Source: Brasilonema angustatum HA4187-MV1 (lineage in GTDB: Bacteria > Cyanobacteriota > Cyanobacteriia > Cyanobacteriales > Nostocaceae). From it: a DNA stretch of 64,000 nt. The stretch covers positions 184,072 through 248,071 of the forward strand of contig JAHHGV010000004.1 in NCBI GenBank assembly GCA_019359695.1, given 5' to 3'. Positions 36,813-46,167 of this stretch are shown here, in pieces. The translations under genes and the position numbers were made by a program. Below the pieces are notes generated by a model. It was given only the letters and a program-made list of their open reading frames with translations, did no database searches and was not told where the DNA came from. Position 1 is the stretch's first letter. The number at the start of each line of letters is the position of its first letter.

Positions 36813-37739
36813 ATGAACCAAAAAGAAGCAGAACTTGAAAAGCGAAAGATGCAGATCAATCGGGAAGATCTGATCGAAAGAATGATTCGTCTCGCTCCCG
36901 AAAACAGCATAGTGGAACTGTTTCCGGGCATTTTCATATATCAATCGTCGAAACCGACCGAGAGCCAGATATCCGTATTAAAGCCCGCCTTCTGCGTCAT
37001 CGCGCAGGGTAGCAAGGATGTGCTTTTGAACGATGAATTATTTCACTACGACTCCGGTCATTACTTAATCTCGACGCTCGATCTGCCGATTATGAGTAAT
37101 GTCGTCGAAGCGTCCGAGGAAAAACCTTATTTGAATCTTCGGATAGACCTCGATCCGGCGCTTGTGGCTGCGGTGATGATTGAATCCGGCATCGAAACTA
37201 AAAAAAGCGGTGCTAGAGTCAAGGCGATGGATGTCAGCCCGGTTGATGCCGACTTGCTGGAAGCGGTCGTCAAATTGGTGAAACTATTTGACACGCCGGA
37301 CGAAATGAAGTTTCTCGCGCCGCTCATTATCCGCGAGATCATCTATCGGCTTTTAAAAGGAAAACAAGGCGCACGGCTCAGCCAGCTTATCACTACAGAA
37401 GGGGACGCGCAGCGCATCTCTAGGGTCGTCAAGCAAATCCGCGAGAACATTGATCAGCCGCTGAAGATCGAAGATACAGCCCGCTCACTCGGCATGAGCG
37501 TGTCAGGCTTTCACTCTCATTTCAAGTCTGTTACGGCCATGAGTCCCTTGCAGTTCCAGAAACAAATACGGCTTCAGGAAGCGCGCCGTCTGATGCTCGG
37601 CGAAAACATGGACGTGGCGATCGCCAGCATGAGCGTCGGTTACGATGACCCGTCTTATTTCAGCCGGGAATATAAAAAACTATTTGGTATTCCCCCGCAT
37701 CGTGACATCGCCAAGCTGCGTAGCAATTTAGGGCAATAA
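36813..37739 (+). CDS. AraC-family transcriptional regulator (AraC_N type)
   Basis: The 308-residue protein has an N-terminal AraC_N ligand domain (LFPGIFIYQSSKPTESQISV, PAFCVIAQGSKDVLLNDE) and a C-terminal double helix-turn-helix (IEDTARSLGMSVSGFHSHFK and VAIASMSVGYDDPSYFSREY). This is the YqhC-like group that often controls neighbouring aldehyde or ketone reductase genes. ATG 36813 is used; ATG 36849 is an alternative. GC-richer than the cyanobacterial genes around. It probably regulates the divergent hydrolase and the SDR/cupin genes. Confidence 0.9.
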   Translation: MNQKEAELEKRKMQINREDLIERMIRLAPENSIVELFPGIFIYQSSKPTESQISVLKPAFCVIAQGSKDVLLNDELFHYDSGHYLISTLDLPIMSNVVEASEEKPYLNLRIDLDPALVAAVMIESGIETKKSGARVKAMDVSPVDADLLEAVVKLVKLFDTPDEMKFLAPLIIREIIYRLLKGKQGARLSQLITTEGDAQRISRVVKQIRENIDQPLKIEDTARSLGMSVSGFHSHFKSVTAMSPLQFQKQIRLQEARRLMLGENMDVAIASMSVGYDDPSYFSREYKKLFGIPPHRDIAKLRSNLGQ

Positions 37740-37765
37740 GAAGGAAGCTGCGAAAAAGGTCAATT

Positions 37766-37936
37766 ATGACAAAACCGGATTTCAAGGTCATGAGTAAAGC
37801 TGAATTACGAGCTTACGTATTGCAACATCCAGAAGACAATGAAGCGTTTTATGAATTATCAGACAGGATAAAGGCGAATGCAAAATCCGTAACTGTTGAA
37901 GAACTTGAAGCAGAGTTACGGAAACAGGTAAACTAG
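37766..37936 (+). CDS. Small DUF6887-like protein
   Basis: The 56-residue product begins MTKPDFKVMSKAELRAYVLQ and continues HPEDNEAFYELSDRIKA, the pattern of a short cyanobacterial family annotated DUF6887, usually next to a second small gene (DUF6888), which I do not find here. An internal ATG (37790) is an alternative start. Function unknown. It follows the AraC gene by only 26 bp but has cyanobacterial composition. Confidence 0.75.
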   Translation: MTKPDFKVMSKAELRAYVLQHPEDNEAFYELSDRIKANAKSVTVEELEAELRKQVN

Positions 37937-38264
37937 CAACTGCAATAGTAATACCATGTGCGCCTAATTAATTATAATTCGGTGCATCTGTGCCAAAACC
38001 TAAAAACTCTTTCTCCGGTGCTCCCTACCCCCTGCTCCCGAAGAGCCTTAATGATAAGTCTTTAACCGGACACGATATAAAACCCTCACTGCTATAGCAG
38101 TCCTAAATGAGATTGTAAATTGTCCCATGAGGGCAGGGAACAGGAATTGTTTATAAATGATTTAGGATTGCTATAGTTATGAAGCTGTCAGCGGGGCAAG
38201 ATTAGATAATCAACGTACTCATCATCTTGAGCTGATCACATTGGTTAACTGATCACAACAAAAA
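37937..38264. other. Intergenic region with MITE
   Basis: Holds the CTATAGCA element (38092-38176) and no gene. Confidence 0.5.
38092..38176. repeat. MITE, CTATAGCARTCCTAAAT family
   Basis: Ends CTATAGCAGTCCTAAAT and ATTTAGGATTGCTATAG match as inverted repeats with one mismatch in 17; total 85 bp, no coding capacity. Confidence 0.85.
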
Positions 38265-38840
38265 CTAAAGTAGAGAACAAGAACGATGCAAAGCTTTATC
38301 AAGTAACACCATGTACTCATCATCTTTCACCCCATAAGCACCAAACCTCTCCAAATGGGGATTCATCATCTGAGCATCAAACATCACAAATCGCCTTTTG
38401 CGCAACAGTTCCACCAACTTCACCATCGCCACCTTTGAACCTTCCGGGATGCGGTAAAACATCGACTCCCCAATAAAAGCACCCCTAATCACAATTCCTA
38501 AAATTCCCCCAGCCAGTTCATCCCCTTGCCAAGTTTCAAAACTGTACGCCCAACCCGTCTGGTAAAGTTCCCAATAAATCTGTTTTAACTCTGGTGAAAT
38601 CCAAGTTGATTCTCGGTTAGCGCATCCAGCTACGACGGCTTTGAAATTGCGGTTAATCGCAACGCTAAAACGCTCTTGATTCAGAACACGCTGTAGGGAC
38701 TTGGGATAGCGAAATCTTTGATCTAAAGGAATGAGAGTGCGATCGCGACTCCCATACCACCCCAAGACATCATTCTCATCAGCCATGAGAAAATAACCTT
38801 GAGCATAGCCTTGAATAATAGTGGCAACATCATATTTCAT
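38265..38840 (-). CDS. aat: Leucyl/phenylalanyl-tRNA--protein transferase
   Basis: It adds Leu or Phe to N-terminal Arg/Lys of proteins, marking them for ClpS/ClpAP degradation. The start is ATG 38840 ([20 protein letters not shown]); a longer frame would run into the divergent neighbour. Family motifs: [46 protein letters not shown]. About 191 residues, typical for the shorter cyanobacterial enzymes. Confidence 0.93.
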   Translation of the reverse strand: MKYDVATIIQGYAQGYFLMADENDVLGWYGSRDRTLIPLDQRFRYPKSLQRVLNQERFSVAINRNFKAVVAGCANRESTWISPELKQIYWELYQTGWAYSFETWQGDELAGGILGIVIRGAFIGESMFYRIPEGSKVAMVKLVELLRKRRFVMFDAQMMNPHLERFGAYGVKDDEYMVLLDKALHRSCSLL

Positions 38841-38917
38841 AGAAATAAGGAATATACATCGTTTGTAGTCAGCGCTTGTGCGACTACTACGAACCTCTTT
38901 TATATAAAAACAAGAAA

Positions 38918-39247
38918 ATGACACAACCCATTCCACCCATCACCCTACCACCACCTCAAGATCCGATGCTTGAGGGAAAATGGTTACAGCAACGCTTGCA
39001 TCAGTGGCTGGATGAAGAATTTATCCCAGAAACAATCAATCAGACGATCGCCCAAAGGGCTGCACAAATTTTTGTGCGTCAACGGATGGAAGGAGAAAAC
39101 GACTTAGGTTCTCTGGTTATTGCCATTGTTACAGAGATGCAGTCGTTTGATTTTTCCAAAAGTTTCTACGGAGAGTTTGCTATTGCTAACGCCGTTAGCG
39201 ACTTACTCCTAGAAAGTTTGGGGATTGACAAGTGTTGTGGGCAATAA
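38918..39247 (+). CDS. Conserved cyanobacterial hypothetical protein
   Basis: I use ATG 38918; the frame extends upstream but overlaps the promoter region of aat. The 109-residue protein begins [20 protein letters not shown] and is otherwise helical and acidic ([32 protein letters not shown]), ending CCGQ. I know no function. It is divergent from aat. Confidence 0.7.
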   Translation: MTQPIPPITLPPPQDPMLEGKWLQQRLHQWLDEEFIPETINQTIAQRAAQIFVRQRMEGENDLGSLVIAIVTEMQSFDFSKSFYGEFAIANAVSDLLLESLGIDKCCGQ

Positions 39248-39313
39248 ATAGGCAATAAATAATTTATGTCTGTTGTCCTTCGTCATTAGTCCTTGGTTCT
39301 TTGTCTAAAGCTT

Positions 39314-39348
39314 ATGACTAATGACTAATGACTAATGACTAATGACTA
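39314..39348. repeat. 7-bp tandem repeat ATGACTA x5
   Basis: Five exact copies in the spacer before rpsN; a typical short tandemly repeated sequence of heterocystous cyanobacteria. Confidence 0.95.
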
Positions 39349-39353
39349 AGCAA

Positions 39354-39656
39354 CTACCAACTGGACTTAACAACTCCGGGTAAAAGACCTTCGTGTGCCC
39401 ATTCCCGCAGAACGTTGCGAGATAGCCCAAAGTCGCGGTAAACTCCTCTGGAACGACCTGTTAACCAGCAACGGTTACGGTGGCGGCTGGGAGCGCTATT
39501 GCGGGGTAGCTGTTGAATTTCACGGTGAATTTCTAGCTTATCAACAGGAGATTCTGTTTGTCTGAATTCTTCCAGGAGTGCTTCGCGTTTTTCAGCATAT
39601 TTAGCCACCAATCTGGCGCGTTTTTTCTCGCGTTCTATCAAGCTCTTTTTTGCCAT
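39354..39656 (-). CDS. rpsN: 30S ribosomal protein S14
   Basis: The 100-residue protein matches the long, zinc-free bacterial/plastid S14: [40 protein letters not shown], ending VVKSSW. It stands apart from the main ribosomal operon, as usual in cyanobacteria. Confidence 0.97.
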   Translation of the reverse strand: MAKKSLIEREKKRARLVAKYAEKREALLEEFRQTESPVDKLEIHREIQQLPRNSAPSRHRNRCWLTGRSRGVYRDFGLSRNVLREWAHEGLLPGVVKSSW

Positions 39657-39757
39657 AATACTCAGTGATTCATTTTAAAGACAGCATTTTCCATTCTATA
39701 TAATCCCGCGTCTAGTGACCAAAGTCTCTTTTAGAGAGGGTCTGTAGGGCTAGGTTC

Positions 39758-40447
39758 CTAAGCTTCCTTAATTTTTGCTTTGACAGTTACCTGTGGCACG
39801 CTAAAAGCAGAAGGGCATAGGTCAGCTAATTCACAAGCATCACAAGCAGGCGATCGCGCTTTACAAATCGCACGACCATGATAAACCAGCCGAATAGACC
39901 AATTTTCCCAATCTGCTTGAGGCAATAAACTCATCAAATCTCGTTCAATACGGATGGGATCTGTGTGTTCAGTTAACCCCAAACGCTCACTCAGACGTTT
40001 CACATGAGTATCCACTGTCACCCCAGCATTAATTCCATAAGCATGAGCAAGCACAACATTTGCTGTCTTTCGCGCCACACCTGGAAGCCGCAACATCTGT
40101 TCCATCTGCTTGGGGACATCACCGCCAAACTCATTGATAATCATCCGACAAGCAGCTTGAATATTCTTTGCCTTATTGCGATAGAACCCTGTGGAACGCA
40201 CGCTTGTTTCTAACTCTGCCAAATCAGCATTTGCCAGACTTGCTGCATCTGGAAATTTACTAAACAAAGCTGGTGTGACTAGATTCACTCGTTCATCGGT
40301 ACACTGAGCTGAGAGAATCGTAGCCACCAGCAACTGTACTGGGGTTGAGTAGTTTAAAGAGCAAGTTGCATCTGGATAAAGACGCTTCAGGCGAACTAGG
40401 ATTTCTAGCGCCCGTTGCTTCTTAGATGACTTTTTGCGGATACTCAT
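39758..40447 (-). CDS. nth: Endonuclease III
   Basis: A DNA glycosylase/AP lyase for oxidised pyrimidines. The start is ATG 40447, which shares one base with the rseP stop (TAATG). Motifs: helix-hairpin-helix LPGVARKTANVVL with the catalytic Lys, VDTHVKRLSERLGL with the catalytic Asp, and the iron-sulphur ligands C-x6-C-x2-C-x5-C (CKARSPACDACELADLCPS). Translationally coupled to rseP. Confidence 0.96.
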   Translation of the reverse strand: MSIRKKSSKKQRALEILVRLKRLYPDATCSLNYSTPVQLLVATILSAQCTDERVNLVTPALFSKFPDAASLANADLAELETSVRSTGFYRNKAKNIQAACRMIINEFGGDVPKQMEQMLRLPGVARKTANVVLAHAYGINAGVTVDTHVKRLSERLGLTEHTDPIRIERDLMSLLPQADWENWSIRLVYHGRAICKARSPACDACELADLCPSAFSVPQVTVKAKIKEA

Positions 40448-41550
40448 TACTGGAATAATCTTTGCACCCACTCCAATTGGGTAGTTTCTTTGACGATGAG
40501 AAAAATGCCTAGTCCTAAAAGTATCACTAAACCCGTTTGCATGACACCTTCTTGAACACGATTCGGTAAAGGTTTACCGCGCAAACCTTCAATCAGCAGA
40601 AAAGCAAGTTGTCCTCCATCTAAAGCTGGTAAGGGCAAAATGTTGATGAAAGCCAAGTTAATGCTGATCAAAGCACCAAAGAACAACAAATTGCTGATAT
40701 CATTCTGAGCCCAGGTTGCACCAATCTCGACAATTTTAACTGGACCTGCGACTTGGCTTGCTGTTTCGCTGAAGTTAGTAACTAATTGTCCAAAACCTTG
40801 AGATGTCTTGATGAGAATCTGTTGAAATTGTGTAGCGCCAATTTTTAATGCTTCTACGGGGTTTGTCGCGCGACGATGCACGATTTTCTGGTTAGGAGAA
40901 AGGCGGACACCTATGCTACCTTCTCCCTTAGCATTAGCTTCAGGAGTCAGATTCACAGACAGTTTTTGATCGCCACGGGCGATTGTCAAATTAATCGGCT
41001 TACCCAAATGACTTTTGACGATTTCTGTGAAAGCTTTTAATTCTTGCTCAGAAGTTCCAAAAGTTTTGTTATCAGCAGCTAAAATGACATCTCCAGCCTG
41101 AAGACCTGCTTTAGCCGCAACAGAAACTGGTTGTGAAATTAATTCTGGGATGAGAATCCCCTTTTGAGCCGGTTGCGGTATGTTTACACCTACAACACCC
41201 ACCTGTGTTACAAGCAGGAAGTAGGCAAATATTAAATTTGCTATCACTCCTGCACTAATCACAATCGCCCGATCTAAAACAGGGCGGTTACGTAAAAGAT
41301 TTGGGTCATTGGGAGGAATATCACTATCTGGGTCATCGTCTGGAAAACCGACAAACCCACCCAGAGGAAAAGCACGGACAGCGTATTCCGTTTGTACTCC
41401 TTGATACTTCCAAATCACTGGGCCAAAGCCCAGAGAAAAGCGATTGACGTAAATCCCTTGGGATCTTGCTGCAATAAAATGTCCAAACTCATGCACCAGG
41501 ATCAAAACAGCCAAGACTGCGATCGCTGCTAAACCCGCAAGAAATGACAT
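40447..41550 (-). CDS. rseP: RIP zinc metalloprotease RseP
   Basis: A site-2-type intramembrane protease that cleaves membrane substrates such as anti-sigma factors. The 367-residue protein has HEFGH (20-24) in the first helix, a single PDZ domain (about 130-210), and the third-ligand region LPLPALDGGQLAF. The length fits cyanobacterial and plastid homologues. It is the first gene of a coupled pair with nth. Confidence 0.95.
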   Translation of the reverse strand: MSFLAGLAAIAVLAVLILVHEFGHFIAARSQGIYVNRFSLGFGPVIWKYQGVQTEYAVRAFPLGGFVGFPDDDPDSDIPPNDPNLLRNRPVLDRAIVISAGVIANLIFAYFLLVTQVGVVGVNIPQPAQKGILIPELISQPVSVAAKAGLQAGDVILAADNKTFGTSEQELKAFTEIVKSHLGKPINLTIARGDQKLSVNLTPEANAKGEGSIGVRLSPNQKIVHRRATNPVEALKIGATQFQQILIKTSQGFGQLVTNFSETASQVAGPVKIVEIGATWAQNDISNLLFFGALISINLAFINILPLPALDGGQLAFLLIEGLRGKPLPNRVQEGVMQTGLVILLGLGIFLIVKETTQLEWVQRLFQ

Positions 41551-41957
41551 AGATAAAGAATCAATGAACTGATTGGGTGATACTTCTTTTCATTTTAAGG
41601 TGTGTCTCTGTTTAGCATAGGTCTCAATTGCTGATTTTGTCGTTTGTTCGGTAATTTGTACAAAGAAACCTTCGGAAATGCTCGCCCCAAGAGTGCGTTC
41701 GCCCGATCCGTTCTGCGCTTAGCCGTGCTGTAGGCGCATAGGGGGCGCTACCCAAAGTCTTACACAGGGTACTTCCCCCGCAGAGCTTTGCGCCAAGGAA
41801 GTCCTGTTAAGTCTTGGAAAAATGTAGCGGGTGGTGCGAGTCAGGAATGCATAAACCAGTTCTTTCAAGCTCTAAGTAAGGAAAGACGGCACGTACCCCC
41901 CTATCCTTAGGCAGGGTTCCCTCGCACATCTTGTTCATAGTAGTAAACAAGCAAATC
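41551..41957. other. Intergenic region with repeats
   Basis: No gene recognised. It contains GC-rich repeat-like sequence (about 41700-41760: GTAGGCGCATAGGGGGCGCT) and several short inverted segments. Confidence 0.5.
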
Positions 41958-42356
41958 ATGAAGCGAAATTTATTTAATATAATTGCTCTTTTAGCAACAT
42001 CTACTTTAGTTGGGATTAATAGTCCTGCTAATGCTACACCAAAGGGTTATCAGAGAAGTTGTAACCACATCTCAGTTTATGGCAACATTCTCTCAGCTCA
42101 ATGTAGCCGAATCAATGGTTCGTTCAACAAAACTTCAATAGTCTTACGGGGGATTGAAAATGTTAACGGCACTTTGAGAGTAACTGACCCTAATAAAGTT
42201 AGCAATTATCAGTTCACTTGCCAGAATATTAGCATTAGAGGAAACAATTTAAAAGCTGCCTGTAATCGAAGAAATGGCACACCTCAGTGGACATCAACAG
42301 TCTTGCGAGGAATTGAAAATATTGATGGTGTGCTGAAGTATACCGGCAGTCCCTGA
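41958..42356 (+). CDS. Secreted cyanovirin-N homology (CVNH) protein
   Basis: The start is ATG 41958 followed by a signal peptide (MKRNLFNIIALLATSTLVGI, cleavage near ANA). The mature part of about 105 residues is two tandem halves: YQRSCNHISVYGNILSAQCS and YQFTCQNISIRGNNLKAACN, each followed by a Ser/Thr-VLRGIENxxGxL segment. This is the CVNH repeat with two Cys per half. The family binds mannose-rich glycans; sugar specificity here is an inference. Single gene, preceded by repeats. Confidence 0.9.
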   Translation: MKRNLFNIIALLATSTLVGINSPANATPKGYQRSCNHISVYGNILSAQCSRINGSFNKTSIVLRGIENVNGTLRVTDPNKVSNYQFTCQNISIRGNNLKAACNRRNGTPQWTSTVLRGIENIDGVLKYTGSP

Positions 42357-42535
42357 ATCAATAAGTGGGCATAAAAATGCATTATAAACACGCCTAAAAC
42401 TGAATGGTATTAAGATAACCGCAAACTCTTAATGTAGTTGGATCAGAGAAAATAGGGCTGCGACAGCAGTCTGTGTGTTCAAGCCAATGGCTTAGGGGGC
42501 GCGAGTAAAAATGCATAAGCTAGCTTCACTCGCCA

Positions 42536-42730
42536 CTAATTAAAAACAGACGAACACACCAATGACGACCCCGCCTTGTGCGGGGTTTCCTTTTCTCCTC
42601 CACCTTGTCCATCTCCTCCGCTGAGCTCATCCTCCATTTGTGCCCTCTTTACGATGCGAAAATCTTTAACTTGTTGCAGTTGTGAAATTAGATTTGCACC
42701 TATGATTTTCATCCCCTCGATGCTTGTCAT
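42536..42730 (-). CDS. Doubtful 64-residue frame with Gly-Gly motif
   Basis: The predicted peptide starts MTSIEGMKIIGANLISQLQQ and contains QMEDELSGGDGQGGG, which loosely resembles a double-glycine leader of exported peptides. There is no clear ribosome-binding site and its end overlaps the G/C hairpin, so it may well be spurious. Confidence 0.2.
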   Translation of the reverse strand: MTSIEGMKIIGANLISQLQQVKDFRIVKRAQMEDELSGGDGQGGGEKETPHKAGSSLVCSSVFN

Positions 42731-43272
42731 TTTACATTTTTAGGAAATGAAACAGCCTTATCTAACACCGTTCGGCTGAGCGCTCACGGCGAAGCCTTTA
42801 TTCCCTTACCCCCCTAGTTCTTGACAAATTTGCTACTTATTTTTTAGCTGCTAACTCTTAAAACTAACTTAACTGAGAGTTAATCTTAAATTGTTTCTAT
42901 TAGTTTTATACTGTGCAAGTGATAACACGTAATTGCGTTTGTCAAAGCCTACAGATGTTACTTATACGTCTTACTCAATGTTATACACAGTAAGATTTAA
43001 AACCATGTAATATTTGTCGTTAACTGAAAAATAAAATGAGTTGACACTAGAAAGTATTAGTGTAACCACAGGGAATCTATACCTCCAGAACCAGGCAAAG
43101 TTGCAAACTACCAGTTGACGGCTTCTACCAAAATTCCACTATTCTTCGATGATTGGCGATCGCCTTGTAGCAACATATCGTATTACTGCTACCTGGGTGT
43201 CTGTTGTCGCTGTCTCAGCAAATTCGTGATTGAAATCTCCTGATATGGGAGATTACAACTCCTGTTATTACT

Positions 43273-43394
43273 GCGTTGGCGTAAGCGCAAGCGCACGCCA
43301 AGGGCTAATGCGTTTGCGCAGCGCCCCTTAGGGGCTAGCGTGTCCCCTTGGGACTCAGCCCACCGTTTGCGTAGCGCCCCTTTTAGGGGCTAGG
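43273..43394. repeat. Cluster of GCGTTTGCGYAGCG palindromic repeats
   Basis: Three adjacent units: GCGTTGGCGTAAGCGCAAGC (palindrome-rich), GCGTTTGCGCAGCGCCCCTT with AGGGGCTAGC, and CGTTTGCGTAGCGCCCC with TTTTAGGGGCTAGG. They end 39 bp before the RTX gene start. Confidence 0.75.
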
Positions 43395-43432
43395 TATTGC
43401 TCCCGCTTATACACACCAAACAAGGATCACTT

Positions 43433-45937
43433 ATGGCGTCGAACCCAGGTTTATTAATTTCGGAAATATTTACTAACCCGTCTGGAAACGATTCACCTTT
43501 CGAGTATGTCGAGTTACTAGCAACTCAGACGATTGATTTTTCAGCAAATCCCTATAGCGTTGTTTTTGCCGACAACGGTACAGCTACTTCCAGTGGCTGG
43601 ATCGCAGGTGGTAGTATTACTTATGGCTTTGACATCACAAGCGGTGTGGTGAATGCGGGTGATGTTGTTTATGTTGGTGGTTCCTCACTTGCACCGACTG
43701 GCAGAAAACTACGCACGATCAATACGGGAACGACAAATGGCGATCGCTTTGGTAACGCTAACTCAGGAGGTGTACTGGGTAATGGCGGTGGCAACGCTGA
43801 TGCTGTTGGAGTGTTTAATCTCGACATCAGCAATCTCACAAGTTCTACTGTTCCTACCGACGCTATCTTTTTTGGTTCTGCCGAAGGTAGTGCAGTTGTT
43901 AGTAACGGTGGCGCAGGCTACGAGTTACCTGTTAATGATCGCTATTCTGGCGGAAAGCTTCAGTCTAACAGCTTCTTAGCACCAGATCCTGGTTCAAACC
44001 AGGTCATAGTAGCTAATGGTACATTTAATACGACGACAAATACCTTCACTACAGCACGTAGCTGGAACATCAGTCCGGCAACTAATAACTCCTCTGCCAT
44101 TACCCTCACCAGTGGTGGTGGTAGTGGTGCAGCACCAACGATTCAGGAAGCAACTGCCTCACCTTTTGTGAATCTTCCGGCAACAAGTGCTGGGGCGGTA
44201 AGCGGTGTGATCGCAGATCCCACAGATCCAGCAAAAACGTTGGGACTTGATTTCACGATTGCAGACGCCGATACCCCACTCAATAACTTAACAGTCACAG
44301 CAGTTAGCAACAATCAAAATGTTGTCACCAATGCTAACCTGACTCTCAGTGGCACCGGTGCAAGTCGCAATCTCAAGATTAATCCCACTGGTGTAGGCTT
44401 TGCCGATGTTACAGTCAGTGTTAGCGATGGCACTAACACCAATTCTTATTTAGTCAATTACGCAGCCTCGGCAGCATCAGTTACTCCCAACACCACCCGC
44501 TTCCATACGGGAACGAGTGATGCATCGACGGCGATCGCCATTGATTCCAACTACATGCTGGTGGGCGATGATGAAAACCAAGTGCTTCGACTGTATGATC
44601 GCAATCAATCTGGTTTAGCACTCAATGGCTTCGACTTCACGTCGTCTCTGGGACTCACAGATACTAGTGGTGGCGGTGCAATCAGAGAAGTAGACATCGA
44701 AGCCGCAACCCGTCTAAATAACACAATCTACTGGACAGGTTCCAACAGCAACTCCTCCAGCGGTGACAGTAGACCGAACCGCGATCGCCTATTTGCAACG
44801 CAGATATCAGGCACAGGTGCGAACACTACCCTCAGCTACCAAGGACGTTACGACTATCTAGAACAAGACGTGACGGCATGGGATAAGAACAACGGTCACG
44901 GTTTGGGTGCCAATTACCTGGGACTAACTGCCAGTGCTACGCCTGGGGTAATCCCTGAAAGTACGAATGGTTACAATATTGAAGGCTTGACAATCGCACC
45001 TAATAACACCACTGCTTACGTCGCTTTTCGTGCCCCCCTTGAACCTGCAAGTAACCGCAGCGACGCGCTGATTGTTCCAGTCACAAACTTTACATCCTTA
45101 TTATCTTCCACTGGTGGCGGTACACAGGGATCTGCAACCTTTGGCGCTCCCATTTTACTTGACTTGGGCGGTAGAGGGATTCGCGAGATTCAACGGAACG
45201 CGAGTAACCAGTACGTCATTATTGCTGGTTCTACTGGTTCTAGCACAGGAACTGCTCCCAATGATTTCCGCCTATTCACTTGGACAGGTAACCCAACAGA
45301 TGCTCCCGAACTGCGTAGTGCAAATTTAACAGCACTAAATACTGGTGGTAGCTTTGAGTCTATTGTTGCAGTTCCCGATAATCTCACCAGCACCAGCCAA
45401 CTTCAATTGTTGACAGATAACGGTGATACTGTTTTCTACAACAACGGAACAGCCGCTAAAGATTTAGCGCAGAACAATTTCAAAAAGTTCCGCAATGATA
45501 CTGTTACCTTGGGCGACACCGTTGGTCAAGTCTTCAACGGCACTTCCGGTCGGGATACCATCGTTGGTACAGAAGGAAACGATACCATCATTGGTGGTGC
45601 AGGTGCAGATACACTGACTGGCGGTGCTGGTTATGACCAATTTGTCTATACCAATATTCGCGATAGTGGCGATACAATTACTGACTTTAAAGTTGGTACA
45701 GATAAGATTGTTTTGACTCAACTGCTTGATAGCTTAGTTTCTGGAGGATACAACGGTACCAACGCCATAGCTGATAACTATGTCAAAGTTGTCCAAGGCA
45801 GTAGTTCCAACAACTTCAGCGTGCAAATTGATGCAGATGGTCCTACAGGCGGAGATATTTTCCGACCTTTTATCACAGTTAATTTGGCATCCACAAGTAT
45901 AGGTACTTTGAACGATCCAAGAAACTTCGTGTTTTAA
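43433..45937 (+). CDS. Secreted RTX protein with lamin-tail-like N-terminus
   Basis: I use ATG 43433, which follows AAGGA. The 834-residue protein starts with a lamin-tail-like domain (LLISEIFTNPSGNDSPFEYV), has a large beta-rich middle (about 370-680: IDSNYMLVGDDENQVLRLYD, GGGAIREVDIEAA) and ends with RTX nonapeptides (GRDTIVGTEGNDTIIGGAGA) and a type I secretion tail. It should be exported by a TolC-dependent ABC system and bind calcium outside. Lamin-tail domains commonly occur in ExeM/NucH-type extracellular nucleases; here the nuclease domain is in the next gene. Confidence 0.82.
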   Translation: MASNPGLLISEIFTNPSGNDSPFEYVELLATQTIDFSANPYSVVFADNGTATSSGWIAGGSITYGFDITSGVVNAGDVVYVGGSSLAPTGRKLRTINTGTTNGDRFGNANSGGVLGNGGGNADAVGVFNLDISNLTSSTVPTDAIFFGSAEGSAVVSNGGAGYELPVNDRYSGGKLQSNSFLAPDPGSNQVIVANGTFNTTTNTFTTARSWNISPATNNSSAITLTSGGGSGAAPTIQEATASPFVNLPATSAGAVSGVIADPTDPAKTLGLDFTIADADTPLNNLTVTAVSNNQNVVTNANLTLSGTGASRNLKINPTGVGFADVTVSVSDGTNTNSYLVNYAASAASVTPNTTRFHTGTSDASTAIAIDSNYMLVGDDENQVLRLYDRNQSGLALNGFDFTSSLGLTDTSGGGAIREVDIEAATRLNNTIYWTGSNSNSSSGDSRPNRDRLFATQISGTGANTTLSYQGRYDYLEQDVTAWDKNNGHGLGANYLGLTASATPGVIPESTNGYNIEGLTIAPNNTTAYVAFRAPLEPASNRSDALIVPVTNFTSLLSSTGGGTQGSATFGAPILLDLGGRGIREIQRNASNQYVIIAGSTGSSTGTAPNDFRLFTWTGNPTDAPELRSANLTALNTGGSFESIVAVPDNLTSTSQLQLLTDNGDTVFYNNGTAAKDLAQNNFKKFRNDTVTLGDTVGQVFNGTSGRDTIVGTEGNDTIIGGAGADTLTGGAGYDQFVYTNIRDSGDTITDFKVGTDKIVLTQLLDSLVSGGYNGTNAIADNYVKVVQGSSSNNFSVQIDADGPTGGDIFRPFITVNLASTSIGTLNDPRNFVF

Positions 45938-45994
45938 TTACTGAAACTAAGCTGCATTCATACTGTGCAATTTCAATGCGTTTTAGCTTATTCA

Positions 45995-46136
45995 GGACTT
46001 ACGCAAAATTAATGAAAAAATAAACCGCATAGACGCGGAGCGGCTTCCCGCAGGGTAGAACGCGAAGAGCACGTTAGCGCAGCGTGCGCCCTTGGCGCAT
46101 AGGTAAGAGGGTTTAAAAGGGTTTTTGCGTAAGTCC
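45995..46136. repeat. MITE, GGACTTACGCAAAA family, copy A
   Basis: Perfect 14-bp inverted ends GGACTTACGCAAAA and TTTTGCGTAAGTCC, 142 bp, between the two RTX genes. The interior is nearly the same as 63585-63778. Confidence 0.9.
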
Positions 46137-46167
46137 CATTATTCACTTTTTCTAGTGAGGTATTTTC

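Larger units (their letters stand above)
42357..43432. other. Long intergenic region
   Basis: About 1.08 kb. It holds a G/C hairpin (CCCCGC/GCGGGG, 42570-42586), a weak 64-codon minus-strand frame (42536-42730) and a GC-rich repeat cluster (43273-43394). I see no confident gene. Confidence 0.5.

Noticed and set aside
36567..36944. 125-codon minus-strand frame upstream of the hydrolase
   Set aside because: It overlaps the start of the AraC gene and covers the divergent promoter region; the product is not recognisable.
39314..39348. ATGACTA repeats as a possible CRISPR or operator array
   Set aside because: Uniform 7-bp tandem units without spacers; typical short tandem repeat.
42570..42586. 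CCCCGC/GCGGGG hairpin as terminator of the CVNH gene
   Set aside because: It lies over 200 bp past the stop and the following T-run is broken (TTTCCTTTT); left as a generic hairpin.
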